DNA of 7,683 nucleotides, taken from positions 4,499-12,181 of the forward strand of contig CAJUJV010000096.1 in assembly GCA_910586845.1 (NCBI GenBank), given 5' to 3'. The DNA is from an uncultured Hungatella sp. GTDB taxonomy: Bacteria; Bacillota; Clostridia; Lachnospirales; Lachnospiraceae. Below, piece after piece: positions 1 to 6,207 of this stretch. Each line of letters begins with the position of its first letter. Position 1 is the stretch's first letter. Under the pieces are notes generated by a model. That model was not told the DNA's origin, did no database searches, and saw nothing but the letters and a program-made list of their open reading frames with translations. Position numbers and translations under genes: made by a program.

Positions 1-1
1 C

Positions 2-1027
2 CTGGTGCGCTACGTGACGATCCAGACAGCCAATCCCGGGGGACTGACAGAGCAGTCTTCTGCCACGGTGCAGATCGGGGAATTTTTCTGCGCCCAGGAG
101 AGTACTTTTGAGCCGGCTCTGTCCACGGTCATGACCGCGGATATCTCAGGGAATGTGGAGATCTCATCCCTGCTGGTCCATGAAGGAGACTATGTGAGCA
201 AAGGCGGCGGATTTTTCAGGATGACCGACAGAACGGCGGAGAACCTCATACGGTCCTACAAAAACTCCATGGATCAGGCAAAAGAAACCCTGGAATCCTC
301 TCAGAGCAGACTGGACTCCACCCAGGATTCCTATGAGAACTATACCATCACGGCGCCGATCTCCGGCACGGTGATCACCAAGAATACCAAGGCAGGAGAC
401 AAGATCAGCGCAGGAGGCAACAACACGGCCACCCTGGCAGTGATCTACGACCTGTCCCAGCTGACTTTCGAGATGTCCGTGGATGAACTGGATGTCCAGA
501 GCGTGAAAACAGGTCAGACCGTGGAGATCAGCGCCGACGCCTTTGAGGGGCAGAAGTTCTCCGGAAAGGTGACCAACATCAGCCTGGCCAGTTCTTACTC
601 CAACGGAGTCACCAACTACCCGGTGACCGTAACTCTGGACGATACGGGAGATCTGCTTCCGGGTATGAACGTGGATGGAGACATTATCCTGGACCAGGCG
701 GATAATGCCCTGGTGATCCCCGTGGATGCCCTCATGAGAGGCAACCGGGTCTATGTGAAGGACGAATCCGTCACGGAGAGCGACGGTCCGGTTCCGGCCG
801 GCTTCAGGGCCGTGGAGGTGGAGACAGGACTGATGAACGACGACTATGTGGAGATCGTAAGCGGACTGTCGGAAGGCGATGAGGTCTATGTGTCCGAGTC
901 CTCCGTATCCGGCGGATTTAACATGATGCCCGGTATGGGCGGCCCCGGCGGCATGGGAGGTCCCGGCGGAGATTGGGGAGGCGGCTCCGGCAGAGGCAGC
1001 GGCGGCATGGGCGGTCCCAGGCCCTAG
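2..1027 (+). CDS. HlyD/MacA-like membrane fusion protein of an ABC efflux system (5' end missing)
   Basis: Periplasmic-adaptor-type protein that would link an ABC exporter to the space outside the membrane. The frame is open at the window's left edge, so about 340 C-terminal residues are visible and the N-terminal membrane anchor is absent. Counting from the GTG at 5, residues about 36-73 form the first lipoyl half (SGNV, HEGDYVSKG), about 77-110 a short helical hairpin, about 113-140 the second lipoyl half (ITAPISGTVI, AGDKISAGG), about 150-200 the beta-barrel (VDELDVQSVKTGQ) and about 235-298 the membrane-proximal domain (GLSEGDEVYV). From about residue 300 the chain becomes a low-complexity Gly/Met/Pro tail with MGGPG repeats. 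The next two genes encode an ATPase and an FtsX-like permease, matching the YknX-YknY-YknZ order of Bacillus. Family assignment is firm; substrate is unknown. Confidence 0.9.
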   Translation: MVRYVTIQTANPGGLTEQSSATVQIGEFFCAQESTFEPALSTVMTADISGNVEISSLLVHEGDYVSKGGGFFRMTDRTAENLIRSYKNSMDQAKETLESSQSRLDSTQDSYENYTITAPISGTVITKNTKAGDKISAGGNNTATLAVIYDLSQLTFEMSVDELDVQSVKTGQTVEISADAFEGQKFSGKVTNISLASSYSNGVTNYPVTVTLDDTGDLLPGMNVDGDIILDQADNALVIPVDALMRGNRVYVKDESVTESDGPVPAGFRAVEVETGLMNDDYVEIVSGLSEGDEVYVSESSVSGGFNMMPGMGGPGGMGGPGGDWGGGSGRGSGGMGGPRP

Positions 1028-1039
1028 GAGGAATGTGAC

Positions 1040-1747
1040 ATGGAAGAACCTTTAATTGAGCTGAGACATATCTACAAGATCTATCAGATGGGGGACGAGG
1101 AGGTGCGGGCCAGCGACGATGTGAGCCTGACCATCTGCCGGGGAGAGTTTGTGGCGGTGGTAGGCAAATCGGGAAGCGGCAAATCCACTCTGATGAACAT
1201 CATCGGCGCACTGGATGTGCCCACGGAGGGAGAGTATCTTCTGGGAGGAGAGGACACCAGCGAGATGAGCGACGACCAGCTGGCTCATATCCGCAATAAA
1301 ATGATCGGCTTTATCTTCCAGCAGTACAACCTGCTTCCCCGCTGCAATCTCCTGGAGAATGTGGAGCTGCCTCTTCTCTACGCCGGAGTACCGGCAGGGG
1401 AGCGGCGGGAGAGAGCCATGGAGTCCCTGAGGAGAGTGGGACTGGAAGAAAAATGGAGAAATCTTCCGGCCCAGCTGTCCGGAGGCCAGCAGCAGAGGGT
1501 GTCCATCGCCAGGGCTCTGGCAGGGAATCCGTCTCTGATTCTGGCAGACGAGCCTACGGGAGCCCTGGATTCCAAAACCAGCAGAGAGGTCCTGGATTTC
1601 CTGAAAGAACTGAACCGGGAAGGCAACACCATCGTGATCATCACCCACGACAGTTCCATCGCTCTGGAAGCCAGGCGGGTGGTGAGGATCCACGACGGGA
1701 AGATCAATTTTGACGGAGACGTAAATGAATATGCTGCAATCCTTTAA
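1040..1747 (+). CDS. MacB/LolD-class ABC transporter ATPase
   Basis: Cytoplasmic nucleotide-binding subunit, 235 residues, the usual length for this class. Visible motifs: Walker A GKSGSGKST at 42-50, Q-loop Gln94 (FIFQQYNLLP), signature LSGGQQQR at 146-153, Walker B LILADEP at 166-172 with catalytic Glu171, D-loop ALD at 175-177, and H-loop His203. The FQQYNLLP and DEPTGALD wording is typical of ATPases that work with FtsX-like permeases in MacB, LolD and YknY systems. The ATG at 1040 has an AGGAGG site 8 nt upstream (1026-1031) that overlaps the stop of the fusion-protein gene, implying translational coupling. Its 3' end overlaps the permease gene by 23 nt. It should energise export together with its two neighbours. 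Confidence 0.95.
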   Translation: MEEPLIELRHIYKIYQMGDEEVRASDDVSLTICRGEFVAVVGKSGSGKSTLMNIIGALDVPTEGEYLLGGEDTSEMSDDQLAHIRNKMIGFIFQQYNLLPRCNLLENVELPLLYAGVPAGERRERAMESLRRVGLEEKWRNLPAQLSGGQQQRVSIARALAGNPSLILADEPTGALDSKTSREVLDFLKELNREGNTIVIITHDSSIALEARRVVRIHDGKINFDGDVNEYAAIL

Positions 1748-2909
1748 ACTGGCCTTAAAAAGTATCAGAAGCAACAAGATGCGGTCCTTTCTCACCATGC
1801 TGGGGATCATCATCGGCGTGGCATCGGTGATCATCCTGGTGAGCCTGGTCAACGCCTATATGTCCTACATGACCGAGAGCTTTGCCAGCCTGGGAACGAA
1901 CCAGATCAACGTCAATGTGATGAATCTGTCCTCCCGCTCCGTGTCCCCGGAGGAGATGTACGGGTTTTATGAGGAGCAGGAAGAACTGTTTGACAATATG
2001 ACTCCCGTGGTCAATGTGAGCACGGTGGTAAAGCACGGCAGCGACTCCATGTCCTCCACCGGAGTCACGGGAGTCAGCGAAGAATATCTGGATATCAAAG
2101 GCTACGATCTGGCTCAGGGGCGGAATATCCAGTATTCGGACATCGTGTCCCGACAGAAAGTGTGTGTGGCCGGTTACTATGTGGCCCGGGAACTGTACGG
2201 CAGCCCGGAGAAGGCCGTCGATCAGACCGTGAAGATCGGCGGGTACGCCTTTCGTATCGTGGGAGTGGCCGAGAGACAGGATGAGGACGACATGGACGAT
2301 GGAGGGACCGATGATTTTGTCTGGATCCCCTACAGCTGTGCCGTGAAGATGTCCAGAAACGCCAATATCAGCAACTATATTTTTACTATCCGGACTCTCG
2401 ATACGGCTTCAGAGGCCACGGAGAGGATTGAGGAATTTCTCCATGAGATCTTTAAAAACGAGGATCTGTACCGTGTGACGGCCATGAGCGAGATGCTGGA
2501 TTCCCTGAATTCCATGATTGCCATGGTGTCTGCCGGCCTGGGAGGCATCGCGGGCATCTCCCTGCTGGTGGCCGGCGTGGGGGTCATGAACATCATGCTG
2601 GTATCCGTGACGGAGCGGACCAGGGAGATCGGTATCCGCAAAGCCCTGGGGGCGAGAAAAGGAGTGATCCTGCAGCAGTTTGTCATCGAGGCGGCAGTCC
2701 AGAGCGCCATGGGCGGGATCATCGGCATCATCCTGGGAAGCGCCGCCACCACGGCGGTAGGCGCGGCGGCGGGACTTTCGGCCACACCCACACCGTCGGC
2801 GGTGATCATCTCATTTTCCGTGTCCGTAGCCATCGGTCTGTTCTTCGGCTACGCCCCTGCCCGGAGAGCCGCCGGCCTTAATCCCATCGATGCCCTGAGA
2901 AGCGAGTAA
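1725..2909 (+). CDS. FtsX-like ABC permease (MacB membrane subunit type)
   Basis: Integral membrane subunit of 394 residues. The layout is the MacB/YknZ one: a first membrane segment at about 20-44 after a basic N-terminus, a large extracytoplasmic MacB_PCD-type domain at about 50-265, then three C-terminal membrane segments at about 273-295, 318-345 and 357-378. The conserved cytoplasmic stretch ERTREIGIRKALGA (297-310) and the ending PARRAAGLNPIDALRSE are hallmarks of this family. The ATG at 1725 lies inside the ATPase gene, with GGAG at 1715-1718 at good spacing; a second ATG at 1731 is possible and would remove two residues. No ATPase domain is fused, as expected for Gram-positive forms. 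In this family such permeases export peptides, antibiotics or lipids; the substrate here is undetermined. Confidence 0.95.
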   Translation: MNMLQSFKLALKSIRSNKMRSFLTMLGIIIGVASVIILVSLVNAYMSYMTESFASLGTNQINVNVMNLSSRSVSPEEMYGFYEEQEELFDNMTPVVNVSTVVKHGSDSMSSTGVTGVSEEYLDIKGYDLAQGRNIQYSDIVSRQKVCVAGYYVARELYGSPEKAVDQTVKIGGYAFRIVGVAERQDEDDMDDGGTDDFVWIPYSCAVKMSRNANISNYIFTIRTLDTASEATERIEEFLHEIFKNEDLYRVTAMSEMLDSLNSMIAMVSAGLGGIAGISLLVAGVGVMNIMLVSVTERTREIGIRKALGARKGVILQQFVIEAAVQSAMGGIIGIILGSAATTAVGAAAGLSATPTPSAVIISFSVSVAIGLFFGYAPARRAAGLNPIDALRSE

Positions 2910-2913
2910 GTGC

Positions 2914-2943
2914 TTGACTTTCCGGCCGGGATGATGCTAAAAT
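2914..2943 (+). promoter_or_regulatory. Predicted sigma-A-type extended -10 promoter for the dipeptidase gene
   Basis: TTGACT (2914-2919) is separated by 18 nt from TAAAAT (2938-2943), which carries the extended -10 element TGC directly before it (2935-2937). The -35 box starts 5 nt after the stop of the efflux permease gene. An 8-bp palindrome CCGGCCGG (2922-2929) fills part of the spacer. Transcription would start near 2950. This suggests the dipeptidase gene is transcribed independently of the efflux operon. Confidence 0.7.
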
Positions 2944-2962
2944 CAGATATTGCTTTCTGTGG

Positions 2963-2995
2963 AAGGCACCGGGGTGAAAAAGATCCCGGTGCCTT
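2963..2995 (+). terminator. Strong hairpin: weak terminator of the efflux operon or leader element of the dipeptidase mRNA
   Basis: AAGGCACCGGG (2963-2973) is the exact reverse complement of CCCGGTGCCTT (2985-2995), giving an 11-bp perfect stem with an 11-nt A-rich loop. The following bases are TTGTCTG, counting the last two stem bases, so there is no proper U-tract and termination would be inefficient unless assisted. Because it lies downstream of the predicted promoter at 2914-2943, it would also be part of the dipeptidase leader. Both roles are possible. Confidence 0.55.
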
Positions 2996-3042
2996 GTCTG
3001 CGGCATAAGATAAAGAAAAGGCAAAAAGCCGGAGGATAAGAC

Positions 3043-4035
3043 ATGAGAGTCGTGGATATGCATTGCGATACCGTCTACGAGATATTTGAGAGACGGGCAG
3101 AAGGAGAGAAGGTCTGCCTCAGAAGCAGCGGTCTCCATCTGGACCTGGAGAAGATGAAAAAAGGAGATTACGGACTCCAGAATTTCGCCGTATATGTGAA
3201 TCTGAAAAAAACAGAAGATCCCTTTTGCCGGGCCATGGAGATGATCGATACCTTTTATGAAGAGATGAGGGCCAACGAGGATATCATCGGCGTGGTGAGA
3301 TCCTGGAAGGAGATCTGCAGGAACTGGGAAGAGGGCAGGATGTCCGCCATGCTGACCATGGAAGAAGGAGGAGTCTGCCGTGGAGACGTAAGGCTTTTGA
3401 GAGACTTCTACCGCCTGGGAGTCCGGATGATGACTCTCACCTGGAATTTCCCCAACCAGCTGGGATATCCCAACCGGATCGTAAACGAGGGACCGGAAAA
3501 GGGATGCTGGCCGGATACGGAACACGGCCTGACAGAGAAGGGACTGGAGTTTCTGGATGAGATGGAACGTCTCGGCATGATCATCGATATCTCCCATCTC
3601 AATGATGCCGGCATCCGGGATGTGTTCGCCCATACCAGGAAGCCTTTTGTTGCCAGCCATTCCAACGCCAGAGCCCTGGCCGGTCATCCCAGAAATCTGA
3701 CTGACGACATGATCCGGGGCCTGGGGGAGAGAGGCGGAGTGGCGGGAATCAACTACTGTCCCGCGTTTTTACATGACTGGAAAGACGGGGAACAGGCCAG
3801 GAGCCTGATCTCCCACATGGTGGATCACATGAGGCACATGAAGCAGACAGGAGGTGTGGGCTGTGTCGGTCTGGGCTCGGATTTCGACGGCATCAGGGGA
3901 GAACTGGAGCTGGGCGACGGTTCCGGGCTGCCCCTTCTGGAGGCGGAGATGAGAAGGCAGGGATTCACATCCTCCGAGATCGAGGCGGTCTTCCACGGCA
4001 ATGTGCTGAGAGTTTACCGGGAGATCCTGGCATAA
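3043..4035 (+). CDS. Membrane dipeptidase family (peptidase M19) zinc hydrolase
   Basis: Cleaves dipeptides, in this family often with relaxed stereochemistry at the C-terminal residue, using a two-zinc centre. At 330 residues it is the normal bacterial length and has no signal peptide, so it is probably cytoplasmic. Expected metal ligands are visible: H7 and D9 (DMHCD), bridging E108 (MEEGG), H185 (DISHL) and H206 (ASHSN). R217 (HPRNLTDD) and D280 (GLGSDFDG) match substrate and catalytic residues of mammalian renal dipeptidase, and the C-terminal GNVLRV motif is present. W134 in TLTWN stands where the mammalian enzyme has its substrate-binding His152. The ATG at 3043 follows GGAGG (3031-3035) by 7 nt. 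It has its own predicted promoter and no clear terminator of its own. The next gene encodes an importer's binding protein, so a link to amino acid salvage is plausible but unproven. Confidence 0.93.
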   Translation: MRVVDMHCDTVYEIFERRAEGEKVCLRSSGLHLDLEKMKKGDYGLQNFAVYVNLKKTEDPFCRAMEMIDTFYEEMRANEDIIGVVRSWKEICRNWEEGRMSAMLTMEEGGVCRGDVRLLRDFYRLGVRMMTLTWNFPNQLGYPNRIVNEGPEKGCWPDTEHGLTEKGLEFLDEMERLGMIIDISHLNDAGIRDVFAHTRKPFVASHSNARALAGHPRNLTDDMIRGLGERGGVAGINYCPAFLHDWKDGEQARSLISHMVDHMRHMKQTGGVGCVGLGSDFDGIRGELELGDGSGLPLLEAEMRRQGFTSSEIEAVFHGNVLRVYREILA

Positions 4036-4064
4036 AGGATCCGGGACAGAGAGATACTTTACCG

Positions 4065-4096
4065 CTTTAAATTTATGTGAATTTAAAGTTACATAA
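4065..4096 (+). promoter_or_regulatory. Overlapping inverted repeats upstream of the binding-protein promoter (candidate operator)
   Basis: CTTTAAATT (4065-4073) pairs perfectly with AATTTAAAG (4080-4088) as a 24-bp near-palindrome centred at 4076/4077. A second inverted repeat, TTATGTGA (4073-4080) against TTACATAA (4089-4096), matches at seven of eight positions with an 8-nt spacer. Both end 3 to 11 nt before the -35 box at 4099. The segment is markedly AT-rich against its surroundings. Dyads in this position usually bind a dimeric regulator; the TetR-type protein encoded at the operon's end is one candidate. It has no U-tract, so a terminator role is unlikely. Confidence 0.5.
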
Positions 4097-4098
4097 GA

Positions 4099-4127
4099 TT
4101 GACGTTGAGAGATTTTTGTAGTATGAT
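4099..4127 (+). promoter_or_regulatory. Predicted sigma-A-type promoter of the ABC importer operon
   Basis: TTGACG (4099-4104) and TATGAT (4122-4127) are each one base from consensus and are spaced by exactly 17 nt. Transcription would begin near 4134, giving a leader of about 43 nt to the ATG at 4177. That is too short for a T-box or any other large riboswitch. A strong AGGGGAGG ribosome site lies at 4161-4168, 8 nt before the start codon, fitting high expression of the binding protein. Confidence 0.75.
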
Positions 4128-4176
4128 AACACCTGAGTTCCAAAAATAATCTTTCAACAAAGGGGAGGACCTTATT

Positions 4177-5163
4177 ATGAGAAGATCAAGAAAAGCGGCA
4201 GCCGTGATTATGGCCGGCGTTATGGCAGCATCCGCGGCAGGATGTTCCGGCTCCGGCAGCGGCGCAGGAAACGGAGCTTCAGGCGATAAGACCTACAAGG
4301 TAGGTATCTGCCAGCTGGTACAGCATGATGCGCTGGATGCGGCGACGAAGGGATTTATGGATGCTCTGAAGGAAGAACTGGGTGACAGCGTAACCTTCGA
4401 CGAGCAGAACGCCCAGGGCGATTCCAACACCTGTTCCACCATCATCAACAACTTTGTGTCCGGAGATGTTGACCTGATCCTGGCCAACGCCACACCGGCG
4501 CTTCAGGCCGCCCAGGCGGGAACTACAGAGATCCCCATCCTGGGAACCTCCGTGACCGAATACGGAGTGGCTCTGGGAATCGATAATTTCAGCGGAACCG
4601 TGGGAGGCAATATCTCCGGAACTTCCGACCTGGCTCCTCTTGACGAGCAGGCAGCCATGCTGAAGGAACTGTTTCCCGATGCGGAGAAGGTAGGACTTCT
4701 CTACTGTTCTGCAGAGGCCAATTCCCAGTATCAGGTAGACACGGTGAAGGCGGCCCTGGAAGGGATGGGATATACCTGTGAGTACTATTCTTTCTCCGAC
4801 TCCAATGATCTGGCCACAGTGGCAACCAAGGCAGTGGAAGCCAGCGACGTCATCTACGTTCCTACAGACAACACGGCAGCGGCAGCGGCAGAGACCGTTG
4901 ACAACATCTGCCGTCCGGCCAAGGTTCCGGTGATCGCCGGAGAAGAAGGAATCTGCAGGGGCTGCGGCGTGGCCACTCTGTCCATCAGCTACTATGACCT
5001 GGGCGTGGGAACGGGCAAGATGGCCGCCAAGATCCTGAAAGGCGAGGCAGACATCTCCCAGATGCCCATCGAGTATGCACCGAAGTTTACCAAGAAGTAC
5101 AATAAGCCCATCTGTGATGACCTGGGGATCCAGATCCCCGACGGCTATGTGGCGATCGAGTAA
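4177..5163 (+). CDS. ABC importer substrate-binding lipoprotein (ABC_sub_bind / COG2984, TrpX-like)
   Basis: Extracytoplasmic ligand-binding protein anchored by lipid. The N-terminus is basic (MRRSRK), followed by a hydrophobic stretch and lipobox AAGC with the lipidated Cys at residue 23, then a Gly/Ser linker to about residue 36. The mature two-lobed domain covers about 39-325. Family landmarks are QLVQHDALDAATKGF (46-60), ANATPALQAA (103-112), GTSDLAPLDEQ (148-158), PTDNTAAAA (229-237) and the EEG...ATLSISYYDLG stretch (256-276). Characterised or structurally studied relatives bind aromatic amino acids (TrpX of streptococci with tryptophan), so an aromatic amino acid is the best guess, but specificity varies. 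Length is 328 residues, normal. It is first in an operon with a permease and an ATPase, separated from the permease by a structured 123-nt gap. Confidence 0.92.
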   Translation: MRRSRKAAAVIMAGVMAASAAGCSGSGSGAGNGASGDKTYKVGICQLVQHDALDAATKGFMDALKEELGDSVTFDEQNAQGDSNTCSTIINNFVSGDVDLILANATPALQAAQAGTTEIPILGTSVTEYGVALGIDNFSGTVGGNISGTSDLAPLDEQAAMLKELFPDAEKVGLLYCSAEANSQYQVDTVKAALEGMGYTCEYYSFSDSNDLATVATKAVEASDVIYVPTDNTAAAAAETVDNICRPAKVPVIAGEEGICRGCGVATLSISYYDLGVGTGKMAAKILKGEADISQMPIEYAPKFTKKYNKPICDDLGIQIPDGYVAIE

Positions 5164-5174
5164 GTAAAGATCAG

Positions 5175-5219
5175 GGACGGCAGGATCCGGCAGCCGACAG
5201 AGGCGGGAGGCTGCCGTCC
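5175..5219 (+). repeat. Two competing RNA hairpins between binding-protein and permease genes
   Basis: GGACGGCAG (5175-5183) is the exact reverse complement of CTGCCGTCC (5211-5219), a 9-bp stem. CGGCAGCC (5188-5195) is the exact reverse complement of GGCTGCCG (5209-5216), an 8-bp stem with a 13-nt loop. The two share the same 3' arm and cannot form together. No U-run follows, so this is not a standard terminator. Hairpins here often protect the 3' end of an abundant binding-protein transcript and lower expression of the membrane subunits; that role is inferred. Confidence 0.55.
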
Positions 5220-5286
5220 GATGCCCCGGGCCGTCAGAACAGAAAGGGGCAGGAGCACTTTTCAGCAGAGAAAGAGAGACAGAAGT

Positions 5287-6207
5287 ATGAATATAATGAT
5301 TTTGATCAATGCATTGCCGGGGGCTGCCGCCCAGGGCCTGATCTGGGGGATCATGGCCATCGGCGTATATATTACCTACCGCATACTGGATGTTGCGGAT
5401 CTGACCGTAGACGGCTCCATGTGTACCGGCGGTGCGGTCTTTATCATGATGATGCTCAATGACAGGAATGTGTGGATTTCCATGGCGGCTGCCTTCGGGG
5501 CAGGACTGGTCTGCGGTCTGACTACGGGGATCTTTCATACCTTTATGGGGATACCCGCCATTTTAGCCGGTATCCTGACCCAGCTTGGGCTGTGGTCCGT
5601 GAATCTGAAAATAATGGGAAAGGCCAACCAGGCGATCAACGTGAATAACTATGATCTCCTGGTATCTCTGCGGTTCATCAGAAACGTGCCTTTCTATAAA
5701 AATACAATTCTGGTGGTAGCCGTATTCACCCTGATCCTGATCCTGGTGTTATACTGGTTTTTCGGTACAGAGCTGGGCTGCTCTCTGAGAGCCACAGGCT
5801 GCAACGACAAGATGGCCAGGGCTCAGGGGATCAACACGGATCTGGGCCGTGTTCTGGGCCTGATGCTCTCCAACGGCCTGGTGGCGCTGTCCGGAGCTCT
5901 GCTGACCCAGTATCAGGGGTTTGCCGACATCAACATGGGCCGGGGCGCCATCGTCATAGGTCTGGCGGCGGTGATCATCGGGGAGGCCCTGTTCGGAAAA
6001 GTCTTCCGCAATTTCGGCTTCAAGCTTCTGGCCGTATCCCTGGGTTCCATTATCTACTACCTGGTACTTCAGGTGGTGATCTGGATCGGCATTGACACGG
6101 ACCTTCTGAAGCTTTTATCTGCTCTTGTAGTAGCTGTTTTCCTGGCCATCCCCGTATGGCAGGAGCGGTATTTTTCAAAACCTGTAAAGAAGGGAGGAAA
6201 TTCCTGA
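5287..6207 (+). CDS. ABC importer permease (COG4120, BPD_transp_2 type, LivH/RbsC-like fold)
   Basis: Membrane subunit of 306 residues with about nine predicted membrane segments (roughly 12-32, 43-57, 63-80, 86-106, 139-158, 186-207, 219-237, 245-268 and 274-290). The N-terminal block GIMAIGVYITYRILDVADLTVDGS, abbreviated here to its key parts GVYITYRILD and DLTVDGS (26-44), is diagnostic of this permease group, as is GFADINMGRGAIVIGLAAVI (211-230). The stretch GTELGCSLRATG (160-171) fits the loop that contacts the ATPase. The start at 5287 is chosen because family homology begins right after it. Its ribosome site is poor (AAGAGAG, 5272-5278). An upstream in-frame ATG at 5221 has a better site but would add 22 hydrophilic, basic residues unlike the family. 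The ATPase gene overlaps its stop by one base. Confidence 0.92.
   Translation: MNIMILINALPGAAAQGLIWGIMAIGVYITYRILDVADLTVDGSMCTGGAVFIMMMLNDRNVWISMAAAFGAGLVCGLTTGIFHTFMGIPAILAGILTQLGLWSVNLKIMGKANQAINVNNYDLLVSLRFIRNVPFYKNTILVVAVFTLILILVLYWFFGTELGCSLRATGCNDKMARAQGINTDLGRVLGLMLSNGLVALSGALLTQYQGFADINMGRGAIVIGLAAVIIGEALFGKVFRNFGFKLLAVSLGSIIYYLVLQVVIWIGIDTDLLKLLSALVVAVFLAIPVWQERYFSKPVKKGGNS
6191..6197 (+). promoter_or_regulatory. Ribosome-binding site that fixes the importer ATPase start
   Basis: AGGGAGG lies inside the 3' end of the permease gene, 9 nt before the ATG at 6207. The frame is open further upstream to an ATG at 6156, but that start has no comparable site and would add 17 residues ahead of the conserved MLEIDHISKTF beginning. 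The site and the TGATG stop-start overlap support coupled translation from 6207. Confidence 0.8.

Noticed and set aside
1052..1852. Minus-strand open frame of 266 codons over the efflux ATPase
   Set aside because: It is antisense to an ATPase with every expected motif, and has no recognisable domain and no promoter or ribosome site that I could see.
2878..3687. Minus-strand open frame of 269 codons over the dipeptidase gene
   Set aside because: It is antisense to an M19 gene with intact active-site residues and would run through the promoter-hairpin region; no independent support.
4023..4041. Small hairpin GATCCT/AGGATC at the end of the dipeptidase gene as a terminator
   Set aside because: Only 6 bp, low stability and no T-run after it. 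No convincing terminator for the dipeptidase gene was found.
4076..4093. CRP/FNR-type site (TGTGA ... TTACA)
   Set aside because: The half-sites are 8 nt apart instead of the 6 expected for CRP and the second half is imperfect, so it is reported only as an unassigned inverted repeat.
4128..4176. T-box or other riboswitch before the binding-protein gene
   Set aside because: The predicted leader is about 43 nt, too short, and no T-box core or terminator-antiterminator pair is present.
4279..5538. Long open frame on the minus strand (419 codons) across the binding-protein gene
   Set aside because: It runs antisense to a clearly recognisable lipoprotein gene, has no family features and an odd His/Gly/Arg-rich composition. 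It is explained by GC-biased third codon positions of the real gene.
6156..6206. Upstream start for the importer ATPase
   Set aside because: It would add 17 residues encoded inside the permease gene and has no good ribosome site, whereas 6207 has AGGGAGG at 9 nt and begins with the conserved family N-terminus.
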